From Mesorhizobium loti R88b (GTDB lineage: Bacteria; Pseudomonadota; Alphaproteobacteria; Rhizobiales; Rhizobiaceae), in NCBI RefSeq assembly GCF_013170845.1, contig NZ_CP033367.1, forward strand, positions 3,349,001 to 3,413,000: 64,000 nt of DNA, given 5' to 3'. Numbering within the stretch: the stretch's first letter is position 1; each line of letters opens with the position of its first letter. A program made the translations under genes and the position numbers. The notes under the pieces are model-generated. The model was not told the DNA's origin and searched no databases. It saw nothing but the letters and a program-made list of their open reading frames with translations. Below, in pieces: positions 1-8,423 of the stretch.

Positions 1-435
1 GCCGTTCGCATCCAGTGTCAGCTCGGTGCCGCCGCCGAGCGTGACTTGGCCGATGCCGCCAACGCCGCTGCCCAGCGCATTGACGTTGGTCGCCAGCACC
101 GAGCCGGCGCCGATGGTCAGCCCGCCGGTGAAGCCGGTGTTGATGCCGCCGAGCGTCAATTGTCCCGCGCCGGTCTTGGTCAGGCCCGCGGTGCCGGTGA
201 TGTTGCCGTTAAGCGTGCCGATGCCGCCGGAGACGTCGAGAGAGGTGGCGCCGGTTACGTCGAGATCGTTGGTCAGCGTCGTGCCGGCGCCGATGCCGAA
301 AGACGAGCCGGCGCCAAGGCTTATGCCACCCAACCCCAGCGCCAGATTGTTGGCCACCACCAGCGAGCCGCCGCCGCTGATCGACACGCCGCCGGTGAAG
401 GTGTTGACGCCCGACAGCGTCAGCGTGCCGGCGCC
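1..435 (-). repeat. 864-bp-spaced long repeat, copy B (distal)
   Basis: This stretch closely matches 865-1299 base for base at a constant offset of 864 bp, checked at 37/901 and 178/1042. Both copies encode the passenger block ending GGIGQVTLGGG. The offset is a whole number of codons (288), so copies keep frame. It may continue beyond the window edge. Confidence 0.75.
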
Positions 436-2259
436 GATCTTGTTCAGCCCGAGGTTGCCGGAGATCACGCCGGCGAAATTTCCGGCGTCGATGTTGAGGG
501 TGGCAGCACCCCCGGTATTGGTGAGGCTGCCGCCGATGGCGCCGGTCAGATTGCCGATTGTGGCGCCGAAGCCGTTGATGTCGACGGTGCCGGCCGCACC
601 GATGTTGAGCGTCGCGTTGCTGAGCTGCGCGCCGATCGAGGCATCGCCAAACTTCACCGAGCCGAAGTCGGCGGAGAGGGTTGCCCCAGCGCCGATGGTC
701 GAGGTGCCGGCTAGCGTCAGGCTGCCCAGCGAAGCCGCCGTGCCCAGGCCGAGCGTGGCGCCGGCGCCGATGTTCAAACCGCCGCCCAGCGTCACGTTGA
801 GGCCGGTGCCGGCCGAGAGCGTGCCGCCGAGCCCGGCGCCGAGATTGAGAGCGTTGTTGAAGGTGCCTGCCGCACCGAGCGTGAGGGCGGCGCCACCGCC
901 GAGCGTCACCTGGCCGATGCCGCCGGCGCCGCTGCCCAGCGCATCGACATTGGTTGCCAGCACCGAGCCGGTGGCGATGGTGAGCCCGCCGGTGAGGCCG
1001 GTGTTGACGCCGCCCAGCGTCAGCTGTCCGGCGCCCGTCTTGGTCAGGCCGATCGTGCCGCTTATTGCACCGTTCAATGTTCCGGTGCCGAGCGCCACGT
1101 CTAGCGTGGCGCTGCCGGCGCCGGTCAGGCTGACGGCGTTGCCGAGCGTGACACCGGCGCCGAGGCCGAGCGTGGCGCCGCCGGAAAGGCTGGCAGCGCC
1201 AGTGCCAAGCGCCGTGTTGGAGCCAGCGACCAGCGTTCCAGCGCCGATGCTGACGCCGCCGGTGAAAGTGTTGGCGCCGGTGAGCGTCAAGGACCCGGTG
1301 CCGGTCTTAATCAGCGAACCGCCCGCGCCGCCAATGGTGCCGTTGAAAATCGTGTCGCCGCCGATGCCGCCAAGCGTCAGCGCCTTGGCGCCGAGATCGA
1401 CAGAACCCGTGCCGGACAGCGAGCCGATGCTCATTCCGCCCGATGTCAGGCCGGAAAGGCCGAGGCTGCCGCCGGCAAGAGTGATGGCGGCGTTGCCGCC
1501 GGTGCTGGTTCCCGTGAAGTTCGCGGCGCCCCCGAGAGCGACGGAAACGGCGGCGTTGCCGCCAGTGCTGGTCCCCGTGAAATTCGCGACGCCGCCGAGA
1601 TTGACCGATATGCCGGCATTGTCGGCGCTGCTCGATCCGTTGAAATTGAGGGTGCTGCCAGCCCCGCCAACGGCGATCTGCGCGGCTCCGGCGAGACTGT
1701 TGCCGGCGAAATTTATATCGCCGCCAAGGGTAGCGGTGATGGTGGCATTGGCGCCCGTGCTGGTGCCGGCGAAATTGACGGTACCGTTGGCGGTGGCATT
1801 GATCAGGGCATTGCCGGCGCTGGTGCCAGTGCCGTTGAAGGTCAACGCCCCGCTACCGCCAAGCGTGCCGCCCACGGCGAAGGTCGGCGTTGTCAGCGTG
1901 GAATTGTTCTGAATGCCGGCGCCGCCCAACGTCAGGGAACTGGCCAGGCCCACACCGCCGACACTAAAAGTATAGGGCACCGCCCCGGCCGTGAACGATA
2001 TGGCCCCGACGGAGCTGGCCCCAGGTCCGAACCCAACGGCGGGGACCCCAACTGTGTCGAATGTTGCGGTGTCCGCGGCGGTGGGAACGCCGGCCGTCCA
2101 GCTCAAGGGATTGTTCCAGCTGCCGAGGCCGGCGCCGGTCCAGGTCGAATCGGCTGCCAATGCCGGCCCTGCGGCTGATGCGATGGCTATTGCGAGACTT
2201 GAAACACCCAGAAGCAGAGCAACCCGATTGGAATGGCACGAACGAATCCGCCAAGGCAT
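1..2259 (-). CDS. autotransporter-type repeat protein, N-terminal part
   Basis: Reading the minus strand gives an open frame from an ATG at 2259 that is still open at base 1, so 753 residues are visible and the C-terminus lies outside. An AGGAAGGGG ribosome site sits 6 bases before the ATG. The first ~36 residues form a signal peptide (hydrophobic ALLLGVSSLAIAIASAA, then ALA-A). The rest is Gly/Ala/Thr/Ser/Leu-rich passenger with many copies of T-L-T-L-x-G-x-N-T-F/Y-T-G-G, the autotransporter-associated beta-strand repeat (PATR-type). Around residues 133-260 there are ~22-residue repeats of the form NFxGxSxxxNAxI, and an 864-bp unit is duplicated further on. A surface adhesin or type V secreted passenger is inferred; the beta-barrel that would prove it is not in the window. 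No long frame on the plus strand is real here. Confidence 0.85.
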   Translation of the reverse strand, partial: MPWRIRSCHSNRVALLLGVSSLAIAIASAAGPALAADSTWTGAGLGSWNNPLSWTAGVPTAADTATFDTVGVPAVGFGPGASSVGAISFTAGAVPYTFSVGGVGLASSLTLGGAGIQNNSTLTTPTFAVGGTLGGSGALTFNGTGTSAGNALINATANGTVNFAGTSTGANATITATLGGDINFAGNSLAGAAQIAVGGAGSTLNFNGSSSADNAGISVNLGGVANFTGTSTGGNAAVSVALGGAANFTGTSTGGNAAITLAGGSLGLSGLTSGGMSIGSLSGTGSVDLGAKALTLGGIGGDTIFNGTIGGAGGSLIKTGTGSLTLTGANTFTGGVSIGAGTLVAGSNTALGTGAASLSGGATLGLGAGVTLGNAVSLTGAGSATLDVALGTGTLNGAISGTIGLTKTGAGQLTLGGVNTGLTGGLTIATGSVLATNVDALGSGAGGIGQVTLGGGAALTLGAAGTFNNALNLGAGLGGTLSAGTGLNVTLGGGLNIGAGATLGLGTAASLGSLTLAGTSTIGAGATLSADFGSVKFGDASIGAQLSNATLNIGAAGTVDINGFGATIGNLTGAIGGSLTNTGGAATLNIDAGNFAGVISGNLGLNKIGAGTLTLSGVNTFTGGVSISGGGSLVVANNLALGLGGISLGAGSSFGIGAGTTLTNDLDVTGATSLDVSGGIGTLNGNITGTAGLTKTGAGQLTLGGINTGFTGGLTIGAGSVLATNVNALGSGVGGIGQVTLGGGTELTLDANG
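865..1299 (-). repeat. 864-bp-spaced long repeat, copy A (proximal)
   Basis: Partner of the copy at 1-435. The encoded blocks share TKTGAGQLTLGG and SVLATNV segments, while the sequence between the copies differs. This fits an old internal duplication of one large module of the passenger. Confidence 0.75.
1480..1860 (-). repeat. tandem 22-residue (66-bp) repeats in the passenger
   Basis: About six consecutive units of ~22 residues start with NF or TF and follow the form NF-x-G-S/T-S-x4-NA-x-I-x4-LGG. The two units at ~1500-1630 are nearly identical at DNA level (shared GTGCTGGT and CCCGTGAA blocks 66 bp apart). The period suits one rung of a beta-helix. Confidence 0.65.
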
Positions 2260-2741
2260 GCGTTGCCCCTTCCTGTTGCAGGATCAAGCCAATAGTATTC
2301 TTCCTATTTTTAACTATGTTGAAAAATAACATGTGGACAAATGAGCCACAAGAAGAAACAGGTCTCATTTTATTTTAGAAATCTTGCATAATCTTAATAC
2401 TTGATTCTAAAAGAGTGTACATATGTGTTCTGATTATCTCCTGTTGCGCTAATTTAGAATATGGCATTGCAGCAATATCGTTTTTATACTTTAATAGCGT
2501 AAATTATCTAAAGCAGCGCAATCGGCGAAAACGTTGTCTGACCGAATCATCGGCGAATCAGTGCCATTCGCGGCACTGATTCGGGATGACGCCATCACTG
2601 CTTCATGAATGCAGTCGCTGGATGCCGCCGGCGGCTGCAATCCATGGCCTCTCCGCCATAGACTTGTCAGCAATGTTTTGCCCGAACCTTGCCGCAGTGC
2701 GTGCGGCAGCTAGATTCAGCCATAAGTCGAGGAGAGGGATC
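2260..2741. other. A+T-rich divergent intergenic region
   Basis: About 480 bp between the autotransporter start (minus) and the BKACE gene (plus). Bases ~2290-2520 are strikingly A+T rich. The region must carry the promoters of both genes. I see no gene, no clean palindrome and no strong sigma-70 match. Confidence 0.5.
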
Positions 2742-3461
2742 ATGATCGTCCAGGCCTGCATCAATGGCGCGCGTCCGCGCGATTTCCACCCAAGGCTGCC
2801 GCTCACGGCCCAGGCAATGGCCAGCGATGCGGCCGCCTGCGTGGCGGCTGGTGCGGCCGAACTGCACATCCATCCGCGCGGCGCCGACGGGCGTGAAAGC
2901 CTGGCTGCTGTCGACGGAACCGTGCTTGCCGTGCGCCAGGTCTGCCCGGGCACGCTCGTCGGTGTCTCGACCGGCGCCTGGATCGAGAGCGACGTCGCGC
3001 GGACCCGTGCGGCGATCACCGGCTGGCGTGAACTGCCCGACTATGCCTCGGTCAATCTGTCGGAGGCCGACGCGGCCGCCGTGATGGAGCTGCTGCGCCA
3101 GCGTGGCGTCGGCATCGAGGCCGGGCTTGCCACGATCGCCGACGCCGAGCGCTTCGTGGCGCTTGCCGACCACGACCGGGTTCTACGCATCCTGATCGAG
3201 ATCGACATCCAGGATTTGTCCACCGCACTCGACGAGGCGCACGGCATCGAAGCCGTGCTCGAACGCGCCGGAGGGCGGCGGCCGATCCTTCTGCATGGCG
3301 TCGATGCCACCGTTTGGCCGTTCGTGGAGTTGGCGCAGCAAAAGCGCTGGTCGACGCGCGTCGGGCTGGAAGACGGCAAGACGCTGGCTGATGGAACAGT
3401 GGCGAAGGACAATGCGGAAATCGTTGCCGCGGCCGTCGCTATCTTCCGGTCGGCCGGCTGA
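2742..3461 (+). CDS. BKACE family (DUF849) beta-keto acid cleavage enzyme
   Basis: The 239-residue protein begins MIVQACINGARP, and the ATG at 2742 follows a good GGAGAGGG site. The frame stays open upstream to 2586, but nothing there looks coded. Family features are visible: the early N-G-A-R motif, the metal-binding H-x-H in ELHIHPRGADG (~residues 43-53), an internal LLHG, and the C-terminal GLEDGK. BKACE enzymes condense a beta-keto acid with acetyl-CoA in a zinc-dependent cleavage (known for 3-keto-5-aminohexanoate cleavage enzyme). The protein is shorter than the usual 270-310 residues, so it belongs to a short subfamily and its substrate cannot be assigned. It ends 4 bp from the convergent CoA ligase gene, so there is no shared operon. 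Confidence 0.85.
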   Translation: MIVQACINGARPRDFHPRLPLTAQAMASDAAACVAAGAAELHIHPRGADGRESLAAVDGTVLAVRQVCPGTLVGVSTGAWIESDVARTRAAITGWRELPDYASVNLSEADAAAVMELLRQRGVGIEAGLATIADAERFVALADHDRVLRILIEIDIQDLSTALDEAHGIEAVLERAGGRRPILLHGVDATVWPFVELAQQKRWSTRVGLEDGKTLADGTVAKDNAEIVAAAVAIFRSAG

Positions 3462-3465
3462 ACGC

Positions 3466-4980
3466 TCAGTCCTGCCCGCCGGCTGGTGCTGTCCATGTGC
3501 GAAGGATGTGTTTCTGGATCTTGCCGGAGGCGGTGCGCGGCAGCGCATCGGTGAGCAGGAACTCCTTTGGCACCTTGTAGCGGGCGATGCGGGCGCAGCA
3601 ATGGCTTGCCAGATCAGCCGGATCGACAACGCAACCGGGTTTCACCACGACGAAGGCGCGCCCGACTTCGCCCCAGCGCTCGTCGGCGATGCCGATCACG
3701 GCTGCCTCGGTGATGTCGGGATGATCGAGCAGCGCTGTCTCGATTTCGGCCGGATAGACATTCTCGCCACCGGAGATGAACATGTCCTTGCGACGGTCGA
3801 CGAGGGTGACGAAGCCTTCTCCATCCTGCCGCGCGATGTCGCCGGTGCGGAACCAGCCATCGGCGGTGAAGGCCCGCTCCGTCTCTTCCGGCCGGTTCCA
3901 GTAGCCTGATGTGACCGAGGGACCGGACAGCCATATCTCACCTGGCTCGCCGGCCGCGACGTCGCGGCCGTCCTCATCGACGATGCGCAGACCGATCATC
4001 GGTGCCGGCAGGCCGGCCGAGCCGGCCTTGCCCGCGATCCGATCGGCCTCGACCGGCATGCCAAGCACGGTGCCGGCCTCCGTCATGCCGAAGCCGTCGA
4101 CCATGCGGACGCCCTGCGCCAGCCACCATCTGATATCCATGGCCGGGTTTGGCGCGCCGCCGGTGAAGATGGCGGTGAGCGAGGTCCAGCGCGCAGGGGC
4201 AAAATCGGGGTGCTCGCGCAGCATCCTGGCCATTTGCGGCACGCAGAAATAGTGGGTGACGCCAAGTGCGGGATCGGCGAGGCGGCGATTGGTGGCGCCG
4301 GCATCGAACCCGGGCGAGATCAGCACCGTGCCGCCCTGAAGCAGCGGCGGACGCAGGTTGGTGATGAGGCCGATGACATGGAACATCGGTGCGTCGCAGA
4401 GGAAGATGCTGGCATTGCCGACCCGGCCCAGCACGCCGAAATTGACCGCCGTGGCGAAGGCATTGCACTCCGTGACGATGACGCCTTTCGGCCGGCCCGA
4501 CGTGCCCGATGTGTAGAGGATGATCGAGGGCGCATCGCCGGCGGGCAGGGGACGACGCGGTGCCGGTGCCTGCGCCTCAACCGCTTTCGCGAAACTGGCG
4601 ACTTCGACAGGGATGCAGCGCCTGGTCAGCGCCAGGTCGAGGGCGGCGTCATGCAGCAGCAACACCGGGTCGCAGTCCTCGAGGATCGCCTGCTGTTCGG
4701 CGGCGGCGAGCCGCCAGTTGAGGGGCACGAATATGGCGCCGAGCCGCATCGCGGCCTGCTGCAGGATCAGCAGATCGGCGCTGTTGCGGGCAAGCGTGGC
4801 GATCGGCTGTCCCGGTTCGACGCCGTGACCGCTTTCGAGAACGCCCACGGCGCGCTGGATGGCCTCGTCGAAGGCGCGATAGGTCCAGCGCCGACCGGAT
4901 GCCAGATCGACACAAGCAACACGATCCGGCTGCGCGCCGGCGTGCAGGGCCACGGGATCAGGTGTTGTCCAGTCCGGCAT
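3466..4980 (-). CDS. fcs: feruloyl/hydroxycinnamoyl-CoA synthetase (AMP-forming)
   Basis: A 504-residue ANL-superfamily acyl-CoA ligase. Motif A3 YTSGTSGRPKG is at ~163-173, the A5 region reads DGFGMTEAG, A7 is WFRTGD, A8 is DRRKDMFISGGENVYP, and the C-terminal lysine motif is GKIQK. I chose the ATG at 4980 because GGAGG lies 8 bases upstream; the frame is open to 5019. It would activate hydroxycinnamates (ferulate, p-coumarate) to CoA thioesters in the cytoplasm. The specificity is inferred from the hydroxycinnamoyl-CoA hydratase/lyase gene just upstream in the same operon (35-bp gap). Taken alone it could be any medium-length or aromatic acyl-CoA ligase. Confidence 0.82.
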   Translation of the reverse strand: MPDWTTPDPVALHAGAQPDRVACVDLASGRRWTYRAFDEAIQRAVGVLESGHGVEPGQPIATLARNSADLLILQQAAMRLGAIFVPLNWRLAAAEQQAILEDCDPVLLLHDAALDLALTRRCIPVEVASFAKAVEAQAPAPRRPLPAGDAPSIILYTSGTSGRPKGVIVTECNAFATAVNFGVLGRVGNASIFLCDAPMFHVIGLITNLRPPLLQGGTVLISPGFDAGATNRRLADPALGVTHYFCVPQMARMLREHPDFAPARWTSLTAIFTGGAPNPAMDIRWWLAQGVRMVDGFGMTEAGTVLGMPVEADRIAGKAGSAGLPAPMIGLRIVDEDGRDVAAGEPGEIWLSGPSVTSGYWNRPEETERAFTADGWFRTGDIARQDGEGFVTLVDRRKDMFISGGENVYPAEIETALLDHPDITEAAVIGIADERWGEVGRAFVVVKPGCVVDPADLASHCCARIARYKVPKEFLLTDALPRTASGKIQKHILRTWTAPAGGQD

Positions 4981-5015
4981 TCGCATCTCCTCCCAGATTG
5001 CGTCGGTGGCTCGCG

Positions 5016-5831
5016 TCACCTTGCCTTGTCGTAAGCGCCGAGACCGGGCTTGTAGCTCTTTTCGTCGATGAACTGGCGGATGCCTTCCTTGCGGCCGGAA
5101 TTGTCGTGGAAATTTGCCGCCTCCTGCGCCCGCACCAGATAGTCCTCGGCATTGTCGTAGGTCATCTCGGCGACGCGCCGGATGGCGTCCTTGGTCGCCT
5201 TCAGCGCAATCGGATTCTTCTTCAAAAGGATGTTGGCGACCTCGGTGACGCGCGCGTTCAACTCCGCCAGCGGCAAGCTTTCATTGACCAGCTTCCAGGC
5301 GGCGGCCTTCCTGCCGTCGATGAGTTCGCCGGTCAGCGCGTGGTACATGGCGTCCCGCATCGACAGGAGGTCGACCACCACCTTGGTGGCGCCGCCGCCG
5401 GGCAGGATGCCCCAGTTGATCTCGGACAAAGCAAACTGCGCCTCGTCGGCGGCGAAAGCGAGGTCGCAAGCGAAGAGCGGGCCATAGCCGCCGCCAAAGC
5501 ACCAGCCATTGACCATGGCGATGGTCGGCTTGCCGTACCAGCGCAGGCGCCGCCACCAGCCATAGGCCTCCGACTGCGCCTTGCGGATGGCGCCGAGCCC
5601 CTTGGCTTCGGTCTCACGAAAATACTCCTTGAGGTCCATGCCCGCCGACCAGGCGCTGCCTTCGCCCGACAGCACCAGCACGCCGACATCGTCGCGGAAC
5701 TCGAGCTCGTCGAGAACCTCCATCATGCGCCGGTTGAGCGCCGGGTTCATGCAATTGCGCTTGTCGGGCCGGTTGAAGCGCACCCAGGCGATGCCGTTCT
5801 CGACATCGAAGGCAACGGTCTCTTCGGTCAT
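5016..5831 (-). CDS. ech: hydroxycinnamoyl-CoA hydratase/lyase (vanillin-forming)
   Basis: This 271-residue crotonase-fold protein closely resembles p-hydroxycinnamoyl-CoA hydratase-lyase. Signatures are WSAGMDLKEYFRE (~61-73), NGWCFGGGYGPL (~108-119) with the oxyanion glycines, SEINWG with the catalytic Glu at 137, and tyrosines near 70 and 231 matching the substrate-phenol contacts known in the Pseudomonas enzyme. It hydrates feruloyl- or coumaroyl-CoA and cleaves it to an aromatic aldehyde plus acetyl-CoA. It is first in a two-gene operon with the CoA ligase. Its promoter region contains the two CTATG-N3-CATAG sites shared with the divergent MarR gene. Confidence 0.9.
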   Translation of the reverse strand: MTEETVAFDVENGIAWVRFNRPDKRNCMNPALNRRMMEVLDELEFRDDVGVLVLSGEGSAWSAGMDLKEYFRETEAKGLGAIRKAQSEAYGWWRRLRWYGKPTIAMVNGWCFGGGYGPLFACDLAFAADEAQFALSEINWGILPGGGATKVVVDLLSMRDAMYHALTGELIDGRKAAAWKLVNESLPLAELNARVTEVANILLKKNPIALKATKDAIRRVAEMTYDNAEDYLVRAQEAANFHDNSGRKEGIRQFIDEKSYKPGLGAYDKAR

Positions 5832-5872
5832 GGTCGGCGTCCTCCCGTTCCGTATTGGTGTTGGTGAAATCG

Positions 5873-5910
5873 CTATGGTGCATAGCTATCGTGATTGCTA
5901 TGTCGCATAG
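5873..5910. promoter_or_regulatory. tandem MarR-type operators
   Basis: Two perfect palindromes, CTATG-GTG-CATAG (5873-5885) and CTATG-TCG-CATAG (5898-5910), lie with centres 25 bp apart between the divergent hydratase/lyase and MarR genes. The first extends to GCTATG...CATAGC. A TTGACA hexamer follows at 5921. The spacing places both sites on nearly the same face of the helix. By analogy with CouR and FerR they are probably bound by the MarR protein and released on CoA-thioester binding. Confidence 0.75.
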
Positions 5911-5958
5911 TCTTTTTCGCTTGACAAGAGGGGGTGATCGCGGCGATCGGTATGCAAC

Positions 5959-6432
5959 ATGGATGATACAAAGGTTCACGCTGGTGCTGCCGCGCGAGGT
6001 GCGATGACTGAGGACGCGCTCGACGCGCAGATCGGCTACAATCTGAGGCGCGCCTCAGCCTTTGCGCTCAACGATTTCGCGGTCGAGCTGGCGGATGCGG
6101 CGCTGCGCCCGGTGACCTACGGCATGCTGGCGCTGATCGACGAGAAGCCCGGCATCCGCGCCGCCGAACTCTGCCGCCTGCTTGGCATGAAGAGCGCCAA
6201 CATGGCGCCGCTGCTTGCCGAGCTGGAAGAGCGCGGGCTGGTCGAGCGCGACGACCATGCCGAGGACAAGCGTGTGCGGGTGCTGACGCTGACGCAGGCT
6301 GCAAGAGAGGCCATGCCGAGCTGGCGGCGACAGGTTCGCAGGCACGAGGACCGGTTCCTGCAGCGGTTGACGAAAAAGGAGCGGGCAACGCTGCTGCGGC
6401 TGCTGCGCCTGATCTGGACGGACGAAGATTGA
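5959..6432 (+). CDS. MarR family regulator of hydroxycinnamate catabolism
   Basis: A 157-residue protein with a MarR winged helix: PGIRAAELCRLLGMKSANMAPLLAELEERGLVERDDHAEDKRVRVLTLT carries the recognition helix and the D-x-R wing, written here only to show the motif order; key residues are R-AELCRLLG and DKRVR. The ATG at 6004 has a better ribosome site (GAGGTG), so the protein may be 142 residues. It is divergent from the CoA ligase/lyase operon and shares two palindromic operators with it. Inferred role: a repressor responding to hydroxycinnamoyl-CoA, as for CouR of Rhodopseudomonas. Confidence 0.8.
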   Translation: MDDTKVHAGAAARGAMTEDALDAQIGYNLRRASAFALNDFAVELADAALRPVTYGMLALIDEKPGIRAAELCRLLGMKSANMAPLLAELEERGLVERDDHAEDKRVRVLTLTQAAREAMPSWRRQVRRHEDRFLQRLTKKERATLLRLLRLIWTDED

Positions 6433-6509
6433 GGGCTGGTGGCGACTAAGGTGGTTGCCGGGCACCAGTGCCTCGTGCCCTGTCGCTCGGTCCCGATCCA
6501 CGAGAAATT

Positions 6510-6815
6510 TCAATCCAATAGCTCGTACTTCACCAGCAAATCGCGCCAGATAAGGAACAATATCGGATTTCCTCTGATTTGAGATCGATAAACAGAAGAA
6601 TTGGCAAAAAGCGGAAATGCCAAACTGAGCATCAGGCTAACAATGCTGACGGGGAAAAGAAGTATACAGGCTACGACGAAGAGATTGAAAACTGGCGAAA
6701 GGGTTTCTGCATAGCCCGATTGTCCAAGGCCGCTAATCGCGAGAAATACGATGGAGCTAAAGCGGATCGCGAATAGGATAAGGCACAGTAAGCATGTCCT
6801 TCGCGTCACGGTCAT
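6510..6815 (-). CDS. small hypothetical membrane protein
   Basis: 101 residues with three hydrophobic segments (about 8-30, 41-65 and 83-93). GAAGG lies 5 bases before the ATG. The DNA is more A+T rich than its neighbours. I recognise no family. It stands alone between the MarR gene and a gene scar, so no role can be offered. Confidence 0.5.
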   Translation of the reverse strand: MTVTRRTCLLCLILFAIRFSSIVFLAISGLGQSGYAETLSPVFNLFVVACILLFPVSIVSLMLSLAFPLFANSSVYRSQIRGNPILFLIWRDLLVKYELLD

Positions 6816-6962
6816 CTCGCCTTCGTCTGCATCCCAAACAACTTCTATAACGCGTTAAAGAAGCATCGCAAAGGGCGATCGATCCTTCCCATCCCGCCGA
6901 GACCCGCGCGGCGCTAGGGCTAGCTGCACGAGGATTCCGGCGAGCCAGAACTGGTCGACTGC

Positions 6963-7100
6963 CTACCTGGTTTCCGCCTCCGGCGCGGAAAGCCGCAGCA
7001 GCAGCTCCAGGAGTGCGATCACCGGCAGCGCCAGCAGCTTTGCCGGCACGCCCAAATGCCGAGTACGAGCGAGGCGCCGAGCGTGACGAAATTCCCCGTC
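6963..7100 (-). pseudogene. possible frameshifted tail of a membrane protein
   Basis: On the minus strand one frame reads NFVTLGASLVLGIW and the next frame continues GVPAKLLALPVIALLELLLRL before a TAG at 6963-6965. A +1/-1 shift near 7050 would join them into a single hydrophobic C-terminus. No start or ribosome site is present. This is a weak call based on hydrophobic continuity only. Confidence 0.25.
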
Positions 7101-7164
7101 GCTGGCGCCGCGCCTTGCCGTCACGAGCGCGGCACGAGCGGCGCCGAAGGATGGGGCGTGAACT

Positions 7165-8298
7165 TCATGGCGTTGCCGCCAGGGCCAGGAAGCGGTCGGG
7201 CGCCAGTGCCGCGGCGGTGACGCCGAGTGCCGTGACATCGCCGGGCTGGGGCTCGCCGCGCATCAACGCCGCGCTGAGACGTGCCAGTGTCAGCGAGACC
7301 TGAAAACCGTAGCCGCCCTGGCCGCCGAGCCAGAAGAAACCGGGCAGGCGCGGGTCGAAGCCGGCGACCGGCGTGCGGTCGGGCGCGAAGGTGCGCAGGC
7401 CCGCCCACGGCGTCGAGGGACGGCCGATGCGCATCGACGTCGCCTGCTCGATGCGGTCGACGGCGATGGCGACATCGATGTCTTCGGGATATGCGTCGCA
7501 AGGCTCGGAATCGGTCTCGTCGGCGAGCGAGCCGATCAGCCTGCCGGCATCCGGCTTGAAGTAGAACTGTTCGTGCAAATCGACCACCAGCGGCCAGCCG
7601 GCAATGTCGGTCCCGGCGGGCGGATCGAACAGGAAGGCGGTGCGCCGTTTCGGCTGGAAGCCGAGGCCGGAGAGCCCCGCCATGCCGGCGACGACATCGA
7701 CCCAGGCGCCCGCGGCATTGACGACGATGTCGGCCTGATGGGCGCCGGCACTGGTGGTGACACGGAAGCCGTTTTCGGTACGGGCGATCGCGCGGACCTC
7801 CTCACTGGCGCGGATCATGCCGCCGCTGGCCTTCAGCGCCGAGGCGCTGGCCGCCAGCATCTTGCCCGTGTCGATATCCACCGCGTCCGGCTCATACACG
7901 CCGCCGCAGGTGGCTTCAGCGGCAATGACCGGAACCAGCGCGTGCAACTCGGCCGCCGACAGGCGGCGCACACTGGGCACCAGCGCCTGCAATTCGCCGG
8001 CCAGCCGGTCTTTTGCCGCGTCGTCGCCGCGCCAGCCGACATGCAGCGCGCCGCGCCGATGAGCGACAAACCCGCCCTCGACGATTTGCTGCCGGCTGGC
8101 CAGCGTCAGCGCGCGCACCAGCCGGTTGCCATAGGTCTCGGTGAACAAGGCGGCGGAGCGGCCACTGGCGTGGTAGCCGAGATGCGGCTCGCGCTCGATG
8201 ACGGTGACATCAGCCCAGTCGCGCAAGGCCGCGGCCAGGGAAAGGCCGGCAATGCCGCCGCCGATGACGATGATTTTTGGGGAGGGATTCGACTGCAT
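7165..8298 (-). CDS. FAD-dependent oxidoreductase (DAO family)
   Basis: A 377-residue D-amino-acid-oxidase-fold flavoprotein. The N-terminal dinucleotide site is IIVIGGGIAGLSLAAAL (~residues 9-25), followed by an acidic VIERE. ASGRSAALFTETYG (~43-56) is typical of D-arginine dehydrogenase-like proteins, and LGGQGGYGFQ is near the C-terminus. It should oxidise an amine or D-amino acid in the cytosol with FAD; the exact substrate is unknown. The frame runs far upstream to 9000, but that part overlaps the LysR gene and is not coding. No clear ribosome site precedes the chosen ATG. The LysR gene 125 bp upstream on the same strand could regulate it. Confidence 0.82.
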   Translation of the reverse strand: MQSNPSPKIIVIGGGIAGLSLAAALRDWADVTVIEREPHLGYHASGRSAALFTETYGNRLVRALTLASRQQIVEGGFVAHRRGALHVGWRGDDAAKDRLAGELQALVPSVRRLSAAELHALVPVIAAEATCGGVYEPDAVDIDTGKMLAASASALKASGGMIRASEEVRAIARTENGFRVTTSAGAHQADIVVNAAGAWVDVVAGMAGLSGLGFQPKRRTAFLFDPPAGTDIAGWPLVVDLHEQFYFKPDAGRLIGSLADETDSEPCDAYPEDIDVAIAVDRIEQATSMRIGRPSTPWAGLRTFAPDRTPVAGFDPRLPGFFWLGGQGGYGFQVSLTLARLSAALMRGEPQPGDVTALGVTAAALAPDRFLALAATP

Positions 8299-8423
8299 CC
8301 AACAGTCGTAAAAATGATTTCGTATCCAGTCAAACTGCGCGACTTCCCTCGGTCGTTTGCGCGGCCATTTCTTCGTTCCACGGGGAGAAATGGCCGGCAG
8401 GGCAACGAGGCGTTGCTGCCGGT

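Noticed and set aside
26..1912. Plus-strand open frame of 628 residues, Pro/Val/Ala-rich
   Set aside because: It is the antisense of the repetitive autotransporter passenger. The minus strand has a signal peptide, a ribosome site and recognised repeats.
7013..7303. Plus-strand Arg-rich frame of 96 residues
   Set aside because: Composition is that of an antisense frame, and it overlaps the 3' end of the FAD oxidase.
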